Assembly: GCA_900547815.1 (NCBI GenBank)
Contig: URHY01000059.1
Span: 1-14,804, forward strand
Direction: 5' to 3'
DNA from: an uncultured Solobacterium sp.
GTDB lineage: Bacteria; Bacillota_I; Bacilli_A; Erysipelotrichales; Erysipelotrichaceae
Length of the DNA: 14,804 nt
The translations under genes were made by a program, and so were the position numbers. Below, piece by piece: positions 1 to 6,224 of the stretch; the stretch's first letter is position 1, and the number at the start of each line of letters is the position of its first letter. Below the pieces are notes generated by a model. The model had not been told where the DNA came from and did no database searches. It worked only from the letters and a program-made list of their open reading frames with translations.

Positions 1-14
1 AGCAGTGCTCATCT

Positions 15-43
15 ATATTACCAAATACTTCTCGCTTCGTCAA
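15..43 (-). promoter_or_regulatory. candidate sigma-A promoter firing leftward out of the window
   Basis: On the minus strand there is a -35 TTGACG (38-43), a 17-bp spacer and a -10 TAATAT (15-20) preceded by TGG, an extended -10. The -10 matches consensus at only 4 of 6 positions. The predicted start of transcription is near position 8, so the gene it would serve lies outside the window. An ATG on the minus strand at 12-10 lies too close to the -10 to be its start and has no ribosome binding site. Confidence 0.35.
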
Positions 44-93
44 ATGTTTTTTTGAATTTTTTTCAAAATATGTCAATTTATTTAAATAAATCA

Positions 94-108
94 TAAACAC
101 AGTGTTTA
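94..108. promoter_or_regulatory. 15-bp palindrome, possible operator
   Basis: TAAACACAGTGTTTA is a perfect inverted repeat of 7 bp around a single central A. It lies about 50 bp upstream of a possible leftward -35 element and next to a second, AT-only palindrome. It does not match a regulator consensus that I can name with confidence. A transcription factor site is inference from symmetry and position only. Confidence 0.3.
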
Positions 109-289
109 CACACAAGACATATAATACTGACTTTAAATACATAAAAGACTATAAATAAAGGAATAATCGATATTTGATCCAACAAGTTTTATCTCAACAT
201 TAATAATTTCAACGACAACACATTTCATTTACTTTTCTCAAAGAAAGAAAATTTCGGGCTACTTTCATATATCAAAAAATATAATTTAA

Positions 290-314
290 TTTAAAAAAGG
301 AGCCTAAGCTCCTT
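290..314 (-). terminator. intrinsic terminator of the GRE-activase operon
   Basis: Read on the minus strand, AAGGAGC-TTAG-GCTCCTT forms a perfect 7-bp stem with a 4-nt loop (297-314), followed by a run of six T including stem bases. It overlaps the activase stop codon (313-315). It ends the operon, so no further catabolic gene is co-transcribed after the activase. Confidence 0.85.
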
Positions 315-1230
315 AGTCGATAACTAGATTCTTTATACCATTTTGTTTTGCACAATCATAGAACTCCTGCATCTTTTCACTAGAATACATTTTTGGATTC
401 TCTTTAAAACAATACTCCATATCTAAATACGCATATTTAGATTGAGCTAGAGGATTATAATTCAAGATTTCATAATGAACATCTTCATAACACGAAACTA
501 AAAACTTTGAAATAGAAGAAACATTTTCAAAAGAAGCCGTCATAGTCGGAATTAAAGGCGTACGAACGATCACGTGCGTTTTTTTGTTGCTCTGAAGTAA
601 ATACGCAATATTCTTTAATATTTTTTCATTGGATACACCCGTATATTGTTTATGCAAGTTTTCGTCATACAACTTACAATCACAATAAATCTGATCCAAG
701 TAAGGTAAAGCTCTTTGTACATTCTCTAAATCCGTATATAGACTTGTTTCAATAGCCGTATGAATTCCTTTTTCCTTACAAGCCTTTAATAAAGCCATCA
801 AAAAATCACTTTGTAAAAAGGGTTCTCCCCCAGAAAAAGTAACTCCTCCTTCTCTTTTAAAGAATATTTCATCCTTTAATATTTCATGAACACACTCTTC
901 TTCTGTATACTCCTTGGCGTCCATGCTCAAAGCTAATGTAGGACATACATCACAAATTGCGTTCCAATCTTCATTTACATTTCTTGAAATACAAATTTTA
1001 TCATTCACACATTTGACTCCACCATGTTTTGAAGCATGCACGCAACTAAGACAGTGCATACACTTAGATTCCATATATAAAACTTGTGGTAAATAAGACA
1101 ATCCCTCTGGATTTTGACACCACTTACAACGAAGTGGACACCCCTTAAAAAATACCGTTGTACGAATTCCTTTTCCATCGTGTGTCGCAAAACGCTTTAT
1201 ATCAAATATATACCCTTTAGATGTTGTCAT
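313..1230 (-). CDS. glycyl radical enzyme activating protein (radical SAM)
   Basis: This 305-aa radical SAM enzyme uses a 4Fe-4S cluster and S-adenosylmethionine to install the glycyl radical on the partner enzyme encoded just upstream. The CX3CX2C motif is C31, C35, C38 within GCPLRCKWCQNPE, and the SAM-binding SGGE is at 133-136. A cysteine-rich insert (C57, C60, C63, C74, C80, C93, C96) replaces the usual two-cluster ferredoxin domain; the fourth Cys of the first CX2CX2CX3C is missing. The usual HDGPGIRT reads HDGKGIRT. The ATG at 1230 is chosen because AAGGA lies 6 nt upstream and the protein then starts MTTSKGYIFDI, typical of the family; an ATG at 1254 is also open. It overlaps the GRE stop by 14 nt, implying translational coupling. 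The family is certain; the GRE substrate is not known. Confidence 0.93.
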   Translation of the reverse strand: MTTSKGYIFDIKRFATHDGKGIRTTVFFKGCPLRCKWCQNPEGLSYLPQVLYMESKCMHCLSCVHASKHGGVKCVNDKICISRNVNEDWNAICDVCPTLALSMDAKEYTEEECVHEILKDEIFFKREGGVTFSGGEPFLQSDFLMALLKACKEKGIHTAIETSLYTDLENVQRALPYLDQIYCDCKLYDENLHKQYTGVSNEKILKNIAYLLQSNKKTHVIVRTPLIPTMTASFENVSSISKFLVSCYEDVHYEILNYNPLAQSKYAYLDMEYCFKENPKMYSSEKMQEFYDCAKQNGIKNLVID

Positions 1231-3523
1231 AACTTGTCCTTGCGATAATTTCATCCTGTAATTCTCCAGCTAGTTCTGTAAAATATGCTGTATAACCAGC
1301 AACACGAACCGTCAAAGAACGATACTTGTCTGGATGTGCTTTAGCATTTAATAAATCTTCTTTACGAACCACATTAAACTGAATATGTGGAATCTCTAAG
1401 TCAACAAATGTACGCATAAAATTCGCAAACTTATCAATACCCGATTCTGTTTTAAAGAATTCTGGCAAAAATTTCATATTTAATAAACCACCATTTGTTG
1501 TACAAGAATTATCTAAATGCGACACCGATTTTAAGACTGCTGTAGGACCCTTTAAATCACGACCATACACAGCCGATAATCCACCATCAGCCAAAGGCGT
1601 TTTGGCAAATCTTCCATCACAGCTAGCCCCTACATTTTCTCCCATAGGAACATGGGCACTTACCGTATACATACCTGTATGATATTCTCCATTACGATAG
1701 TTTGTATATTTCCTTAATTTATTTCTAAACTTCAATGCCCATTTTGCACCAAGCTCATCCACCCAATCCACATCATTTCCATACTTAGGTGCACGATTTA
1801 ATAACATTTGGCGCATGACTTCATTGTTTGAAAAATTTTCTTTCAAAGCTTTTTCTAAATCTGCTGCACCAATTTTCTTTTCATCATATACAAGCTTCTT
1901 TAAAGCCGCCAAACTATCCGCAAGGTTTGCCACCTGAATCATTTGAATACCCGACAAATTATAATGCGCACCACCACGCGTTACATCCATTCCTTTTTCC
2001 ATGCAATCATCAATAACACTTGATAAAAAGGCAGTTGGCAAAATATCAATATGTGCTTTTTCCACTTCTTCTAAGCACGGAATCATTTTATCAATAAAAT
2101 AATCCATCATTTTTTCAAAGGCAGATTCTAATTCAGAAAATGAAGTATATGTACTTAAAGAACCATAATCAGGTCCCATTTGTTTTCCTGTCAACAAACA
2201 ACGACCATGATTCAAAGTAAGTTCTAACACCTTATTCATATTAAACATACCTGAATCCGACCAACCTAAATTATTACCTTGTGTTGTAAGCTCCACACAT
2301 CCAACAATCGCATAATCCATGGCATCTGAATGTGATATACCCAAATCTTCAATCGCCTTGATAATTGCCTTATCATTGAAAAATTGTGGCATTCCACTTC
2401 CTTTTGAAACAACTCGAATCGCATGTTTTAACAGTTCATCATTCGTATGTTCATGAAGTCGAACGGATAAGTTTGGTTGAGGAAGCCCAATATCTTCTTG
2501 AGCCTTTAAAAACAAATGACTTAATTCATTACTAAAATCATTTCCATTTTGATCTTGTCCACCCACGCAAATATTAAATCCAATTGGAAAACCCGCAAAA
2601 TATTTTGCGCTATGCGCATTTCTTAAATATACGATCTCATTGAATTTCAACCATAAACATTCAATTAATTCTAAAGCTTCACTTTCCTTCAACATACCCG
2701 AATCTATATCTTGTTTATAGTAAGAATATAAAGTTTCATCTAAACGACCCGGAGAAAAACTAGATGCGTTGCTTTCCATATGTAGTACGACAAATAAAAA
2801 CCATAATGACTGCAATGCTTCATGGAATGTTGCAGCTGGTTTATAAGCTAGATTTTCACAAATCTTTGCGACATCTTTTTTATTCATTTTTAAAGCTAGA
2901 TCATGATAGCGAAGCATAAACTTCTGTACACCTTGCATGACTAAAATAACACATTCATAGAATTCCTTTTGTGATTTTAAACATGTGCTTAAATGATTTC
3001 TAGCTAAATCAATATAACCCTGTGGACCAAGCTCTAACCATTCCTTCACATTCGGACAAATATGCCCCTGTGCATGATCGGTTTGATTGACTTTTACCAC
3101 TTTTGAAATTGCACTGATTTCAGCACCAAAACGATTTTTAATAACATCCTCTAAACTTTTACCTTTCCAATACGGAACAATCACCTTACGAAAAGTTTCA
3201 ATATCTTCAGGATGCACATTAAACTTATCTTGAGGACGAGTTGGAATTGTTTCAAATTCACGATCCACCCAAGAAATTCCACTTTCAGGGAAAACAACAC
3301 CATAACGAACACCCTTTGTACGATTTGCAACAATCAACTCTTCAGGTTCCATACCAATTTCAATTTCATTTAATGCGTTATACAAAGAAAGTGCACGCTT
3401 ATAAGGAATGGATTTATTTTCATTTTCTTGATATGTTCGCGTAATAACCAAAGCCTGTTCAATACTCACATATCGTGGTTGAGACAACATCTTATCTTTA
3501 AGAATAGAAATACGATTTAACAT
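1217..3523 (-). CDS. glycyl radical enzyme, PFL2/glycerol dehydratase-like branch, substrate unknown
   Basis: This 768-aa anaerobic radical enzyme carries the C-terminal glycyl radical loop RVAGYTAYF (G743) and the thiyl site GCVE (C409, E411). The single Cys followed by x-Glu places it with dehydratases, C-N lyases and C-S lyases rather than pyruvate formate-lyase, which has Cys-Cys. D423 in GWSD, 14 residues after the Cys, matches Asp447 of B12-independent glycerol dehydratase, and H154 in GHICPN probably matches His164. The segment ESNGHS of glycerol dehydratase reads ESNASS here (250-255), so the His281 equivalent is Ser254. The overall sequence resembles the uncharacterised E. coli PflD/YbiW-type proteins. 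GGAGG lies 7 nt before the ATG. It forms an operon with the downstream activase, and its promoter sits in the gap after the DeoR-family gene. I would not name a substrate. Confidence 0.93.
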   Translation of the reverse strand: MLNRISILKDKMLSQPRYVSIEQALVITRTYQENENKSIPYKRALSLYNALNEIEIGMEPEELIVANRTKGVRYGVVFPESGISWVDREFETIPTRPQDKFNVHPEDIETFRKVIVPYWKGKSLEDVIKNRFGAEISAISKVVKVNQTDHAQGHICPNVKEWLELGPQGYIDLARNHLSTCLKSQKEFYECVILVMQGVQKFMLRYHDLALKMNKKDVAKICENLAYKPAATFHEALQSLWFLFVVLHMESNASSFSPGRLDETLYSYYKQDIDSGMLKESEALELIECLWLKFNEIVYLRNAHSAKYFAGFPIGFNICVGGQDQNGNDFSNELSHLFLKAQEDIGLPQPNLSVRLHEHTNDELLKHAIRVVSKGSGMPQFFNDKAIIKAIEDLGISHSDAMDYAIVGCVELTTQGNNLGWSDSGMFNMNKVLELTLNHGRCLLTGKQMGPDYGSLSTYTSFSELESAFEKMMDYFIDKMIPCLEEVEKAHIDILPTAFLSSVIDDCMEKGMDVTRGGAHYNLSGIQMIQVANLADSLAALKKLVYDEKKIGAADLEKALKENFSNNEVMRQMLLNRAPKYGNDVDWVDELGAKWALKFRNKLRKYTNYRNGEYHTGMYTVSAHVPMGENVGASCDGRFAKTPLADGGLSAVYGRDLKGPTAVLKSVSHLDNSCTTNGGLLNMKFLPEFFKTESGIDKFANFMRTFVDLEIPHIQFNVVRKEDLLNAKAHPDKYRSLTVRVAGYTAYFTELAGELQDEIIARTSYDNI

Positions 3524-3547
3524 AGTAAGTCCTCCATCTACAATTAG

Positions 3548-3576
3548 ATTATAAAAAGAACTATGATCAAAATCAA
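3548..3576 (-). promoter_or_regulatory. sigma-A promoter of the GRE-activase operon
   Basis: On the minus strand there is a -35 TTGATT (3571-3576), a 17-bp spacer and a perfect -10 TATAAT (3548-3553). Start of transcription is expected near 3541, giving a short leader before the GRE ATG at 3523. The -35 and spacer lie inside an inverted repeat (3555-3585), which suggests repression by a protein bound there. Confidence 0.6.
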
Positions 3577-3586
3577 TAGTTCTTTA
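3548..3586 (-). terminator. hairpin after the DeoR-family gene; terminator and/or operator
   Basis: The arms AAAGAACTAT (3555-3564) and ATAGTTCTTT (3576-3585) pair perfectly, then continue as GAT/ATC past one bulged A around a CAAA loop. On the minus strand the hairpin begins 1 nt after the regulator stop codon and is followed by TTTTTAT, the form of an intrinsic terminator. The same repeat covers the -35 and spacer of the GRE promoter, so it could equally be the regulator's operator. Confidence 0.65.
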
Positions 3587-4309
3587 TTACTTTTTATTAC
3601 TTTTTATTGTTTGTAGAATCCCATAAAATTCATTCATCTTGGCATACTCATAATTTCCCATTTGGTAAAACTTATCCGAATCCGCCAACATATACGATTT
3701 TTTAGATTGTTTTAAAACAACACGCTTTGTTTGTCCATCACTTGGCATATAGGTCATAACACTACCAGATTCTACATCTATGCCTACCACGCCTAAAAAA
3801 GCTACATCAAAATGAAATCGTTGAAGAAATTCATCGCACATATTGCCCACAAAACCATTTCTTGCATAATCAAATTCTCCGCCAATGAATATAGAATGGA
3901 TTTGACTTGAAGATAGAATTTGAATTACATCCAACATATTCGTAACAACTGTAATACTTAAAATGGGGTTTAACACTAATAACTTAGCCAATTCAATATT
4001 CGTAGTTGAAATATCTAAAAAGACGGTCATATTGGGTTCAATCAAATCATAGGCCATTTGCGCTATTTTTTGTTTCTCCTTAGTATTCACATTTTTTCTA
4101 GAATTCGCATCTTCTAAATGAACATTTAAACGATTCAATATCGCTCCACCATATATCTTTTTACATTTCCCTTTTGATTCTAAAAAAGCCAAATCTTTAC
4201 GAATTAAATCGGGTGTTACACCAAAACGCTTACTTAAATCTTTGACTAATACTTTTCCATTCTTTTGTAAATCTTCTAATATTAAATTTTGTCTTTCTTC
4301 TACAAACAT
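3587..4309 (-). CDS. DeoR-family transcriptional regulator
   Basis: This is a 240-aa cytoplasmic DNA-binding regulator. The N-terminal winged HTH (about 5-57) has the family pattern, with VKDLSKRFGVTPDLIRKDL at 22-40 and the wing KKIYGGAIL at 50-58. The C-terminal DeoR sensor domain (about 75-230) shows LDISTTNIELA (98-108; the usual Gly-Thr-Thr is Ser-Thr-Thr), IGGEF, FLGVVGID, TKR and DSDKF, the fold that binds a phosphorylated sugar-like effector in known members. The start at 4309 is preferred because AGGAG lies 6 nt upstream and the protein begins MFVEERQ like its relatives; the frame is open to 4330 but that region holds the RBS and -10. It lies between the GRE operon and the divergent NSS transporter, so it probably controls both. 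The effector is unknown. Confidence 0.9.
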   Translation of the reverse strand: MFVEERQNLILEDLQKNGKVLVKDLSKRFGVTPDLIRKDLAFLESKGKCKKIYGGAILNRLNVHLEDANSRKNVNTKEKQKIAQMAYDLIEPNMTVFLDISTTNIELAKLLVLNPILSITVVTNMLDVIQILSSSQIHSIFIGGEFDYARNGFVGNMCDEFLQRFHFDVAFLGVVGIDVESGSVMTYMPSDGQTKRVVLKQSKKSYMLADSDKFYQMGNYEYAKMNEFYGILQTIKSNKK

Positions 4310-4323
4310 ATATATCTCCTGTC

Positions 4324-4352
4324 TAATCATTATATCATTTTTATGCTATACT
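4324..4352 (+). promoter_or_regulatory. promoter of the NSS transporter (extended -10)
   Basis: On the plus strand TGC-TATACT is an extended -10 with the hexamer at 4347-4352. The -35 position 17 bp upstream reads TAATCA (4324-4329), a poor match, so recognition would rest on the extended -10. ATGCT and AGCAT (4343-4347 and 4357-4361) form a short inverted repeat around the -10 that could be part of an operator. A GAGG ribosome binding site lies 7 nt before the ATG. Confidence 0.5.
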
Positions 4353-4357
4353 AAGAA
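4329..4357 (-). promoter_or_regulatory. promoter of the DeoR-family gene (extended -10)
   Basis: On the minus strand TGA-TATAAT is an extended -10 with a consensus hexamer at 4329-4334. A weak -35, TTCTTA, lies at 4352-4357 with a 17-bp spacer. The promoter faces away from and almost fully overlaps the transporter promoter. Confidence 0.55.
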
Positions 4358-4373
4358 GCATTGAGGTATTACT

Positions 4374-5675
4374 ATGAACAAAAATGGAAATTTTAAAAGT
4401 ACGGTAGGATTTGTATTAGCCTGCGTAGGTTCTGCCGTAGGAATGGGAAACATTTGGATGTTTCCATATCGCTTAGGACAATATGGAGGCGCTGCCTTTT
4501 TAATTCCTTATTTACTTTTCATTGCCTTATTCGGCCTTGTTGGTTTATCGGCTGAATTTGCGCTAGGAAGAATGGCAAAAACAGGAACGTTAGGTGCTTA
4601 TGCATATTGTTGGAAAAATAAGTTTGGTAAATATATCGGATGGCTTCCGCTACTTGGATCTCTTGGGATTGCGATTGGATATAGTGTCATTTTAGGATGG
4701 GTATTTCGAAGCATTCAAGGCGTAGTCACAAACGAATTACTCACAAATGATATTCCAGCTTTCTTTACAAATATGACACAATCCTTTTCGAATGTGCCAT
4801 GTCACTTTTTAGTCTTGTTTGTCACTTTTTTACTTCTTTTTACAAGTGCTACAAATGCGATTGAAAAAGTAAATAAAATATTGATGCCAGCCTTCTTTAT
4901 CTTATTTATTATCCTTGCCATTCGTGTCAGTTTATTTGATGGTGCGATTGAAGGCTATAAATTCTTATTTGTACCTAAATGGGAATATCTATTAAATAAA
5001 GAAACATGGATTATGGCTATGGGACAAGCTTTTTTCTCCTTATCCATTACAGGTTCGGGAATGATTGTATATGGAGCTTATTTAAAGGATGATGTAGATA
5101 TTCCAAATGCAAGTATGCAGACTGCAATATTTGATACAATTGCAGCGATGTTAGCGGCACTTGCGATTATGCCTGCCGTATTCTCTTTTGGCATTGACCC
5201 CGTTAGTGGTCCTAGTTTAATGTTTTTAACTCTTCCTGAAGTGTTTAAACAAATGCCACTCGGTAATTTCTTTGCCCTATTCTTCTTTGTTTCAGTAGCC
5301 TTTGCAGGAATCACAAGTTTGATCAATATGTTAGAAGCTGTGTGTGAATCTTGGCAAAACCGATTTCACATTTCTAGAAAAAAAGCGGTTTTACTTTGTG
5401 GAATTATCACATTCATCATTTCTGTATGCATAGAAAACGGAGATATCGTAGGTAAATGGATGGATGTTGTCACAATTTATATTATTCCTTTTGCAGCACT
5501 ACTTGGAGCCATCACCATTTACTATGTTTTAGGATGGAATAGCTTAAAGCAAGAGTTAGACAAAGGAAGAAAAAAGCCGGTTGGACCGACTTTTAAATTC
5601 TTAGGCAAATATGTATATGTATTTCTTGCCATTATTATTTTGATTTTGGGAATTCTTTACAACGGTATTGGCTAA
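4374..5675 (+). CDS. sodium-dependent transporter, NSS (SNF) family
   Basis: This 433-aa inner-membrane symporter belongs to the LeuT/neurotransmitter:sodium symporter family, which takes up amino acids or amines with Na+. About eleven membrane segments are visible, lacking TM12 as in other bacterial 11-TM members. TM1 carries GSAVGMGNIWMFPY (19-32) with the Na+-site residues A21 and N26 kept, followed by GQYGGAAFLIPY at 35-46. TM6 has AFFSLSITGSG (around 218-228) and TM8 has AFAGITSLINMLEA. The extracellular-gate Arg (Arg30 of LeuT, in WRFPY) is Met29 here. It is divergent from the DeoR-family gene and next to the GRE operon, so it probably imports the GRE substrate or a related compound. 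The last 41 bp overlap the convergent yfcE gene. Family certain, substrate unknown. Confidence 0.93.
   Translation: MNKNGNFKSTVGFVLACVGSAVGMGNIWMFPYRLGQYGGAAFLIPYLLFIALFGLVGLSAEFALGRMAKTGTLGAYAYCWKNKFGKYIGWLPLLGSLGIAIGYSVILGWVFRSIQGVVTNELLTNDIPAFFTNMTQSFSNVPCHFLVLFVTFLLLFTSATNAIEKVNKILMPAFFILFIILAIRVSLFDGAIEGYKFLFVPKWEYLLNKETWIMAMGQAFFSLSITGSGMIVYGAYLKDDVDIPNASMQTAIFDTIAAMLAALAIMPAVFSFGIDPVSGPSLMFLTLPEVFKQMPLGNFFALFFFVSVAFAGITSLINMLEAVCESWQNRFHISRKKAVLLCGIITFIISVCIENGDIVGKWMDVVTIYIIPFAALLGAITIYYVLGWNSLKQELDKGRKKPVGPTFKFLGKYVYVFLAIIILILGILYNGIG
5570..5594 (-). terminator. probable yfcE terminator inside the transporter gene
   Basis: On the minus strand AAGTCGGT-CCA-ACCGGCTT forms an 8-bp stem with one G-U pair (5574-5592), followed by T residues reaching 5570. 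It lies about 45 bp past the yfcE stop, within codons for the last cytoplasmic loop of the transporter. Confidence 0.6.
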
Positions 5676-6180
5676 GCGTTTCTAAATCTTTCCAAGTAAA
5701 TACACAGTCCTCTAGGATCATATAACTATGAGGGCTGTTTTCTTTTGGGATAGAAACAGAGCCTGGATTCATATAAATAATACCATCTCGATCTTCAAGG
5801 GTAGGAACATGGGTATGTCCACATAGTAATAAAGATCCAGGTTTTAACTTAACAGGTTTTAAATGTCCATGTGTACAATAAATAAAGAGCCCGTTTATAT
5901 CCAACATCGAATAATCCGCCAAACATGGAAAATCTAATACCATTTGATCGACTTCACAATCACAATTTCCACGAACACATAAAATCGAGTCTGAAATGGA
6001 ATTTAACATCTCAATCACTTTTTTTGGTGCATACTCTTTTGGTAGATCGTTTCTAGGTCCATGATATAAAATATCGCCTAATAAAATCAATCGATCTGGC
6101 TTTTCGGATTTGTAGGCATACATGAGTTTTTGACAATAATAGCTTGAACCATGGATGTCACTTGCGATCATATATTTCAT
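5635..6180 (-). CDS. yfcE: YfcE-type metallophosphodiesterase
   Basis: This 181-aa calcineurin-like phosphoesterase is close to E. coli YfcE, a metal-dependent phosphodiesterase. The two-metal site is complete: D8 and H10 (ASDIHGS), D36 (LLGDIL), N72 (GNCD), H104/H106 (THGH), then H122 and H124 (GHTH). The stretch HGPRNDLPKEYAP (40-52) and the ending NPGSVSIPK are diagnostic of YfcE. The start at 6180 has AAAGGAG 5 nt upstream; the frame is open to 6213 but that part lies in the pfp terminator. It follows pfp on the same strand after that terminator, so it depends on read-through or an unseen promoter. The C-terminal 14 codons overlap the convergent transporter gene. The physiological substrate is not known. 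Confidence 0.92.
   Translation of the reverse strand: MKYMIASDIHGSSYYCQKLMYAYKSEKPDRLILLGDILYHGPRNDLPKEYAPKKVIEMLNSISDSILCVRGNCDCEVDQMVLDFPCLADYSMLDINGLFIYCTHGHLKPVKLKPGSLLLCGHTHVPTLEDRDGIIYMNPGSVSIPKENSPHSYMILEDCVFTWKDLETLSQYRCKEFPKSK
5704..5746 (+). terminator. probable transporter terminator inside yfcE
   Basis: On the plus strand ACAGTCCTC (5704-5712) pairs with GAGGGCTGT (5730-5738) through 9 bp with one G-U, with a 17-nt loop that can pair further, followed by TTTCTTTT. It is 29 nt past the transporter stop codon and lies within the C-terminal coding part of yfcE. Confidence 0.6.
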
Positions 6181-6192
6181 AAGTACTCCTTT

Positions 6193-6218
6193 AAAAAAAG
6201 AATGCCGAAGCATTCTTT
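6193..6218 (-). terminator. pfp terminator with UUCG tetraloop
   Basis: On the minus strand AAAGAATGC-TTCG-GCATTCTTT is a perfect 9-bp stem closed by a C(UUCG)G tetraloop, an extra-stable form, followed by a T run. It starts 6 nt after the pfp stop and sits directly before the yfcE ribosome binding site. Confidence 0.9.
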
Positions 6219-6224
6219 TATTTA

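Larger units (their letters stand above)
1..290. other. gene-free left edge, AT-rich, with two adjacent palindromes
   Basis: No credible coding frame, tRNA or small RNA is seen here. The stretch holds a 16-bp perfect palindrome made only of A and T (76-91) and, two bases on, the 15-bp palindrome TAAACACAGTGTTTA (94-108). A TATAAT at 120-125 on the plus strand has no matching -35. The region lies downstream of the activase terminator and upstream of a possible leftward promoter, so it is most likely the control region of a gene beyond the edge. Confidence 0.4.

Noticed and set aside
1..12. Start of a leftward gene at an ATG on the minus strand (12-10)
   Set aside because: There is no ribosome binding site, the ATG sits 2 nt from the candidate -10, and only four codons are visible.
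120..125. Rightward promoter at TATAAT in the left edge
   Set aside because: No -35 at suitable spacing and no plus-strand gene follows before the leftward activase gene.
1217..3523. Label as pyruvate formate-lyase
   Set aside because: The active site has a single Cys followed by Val-Glu, not the Cys-Cys pair of formate lyases, and the pocket aligns with dehydratases.
4310..4330. Upstream ATG start for the DeoR-family gene
   Set aside because: The extra residues cover the AGGAG site and part of the promoter; family members start at the MFVEERQ position.
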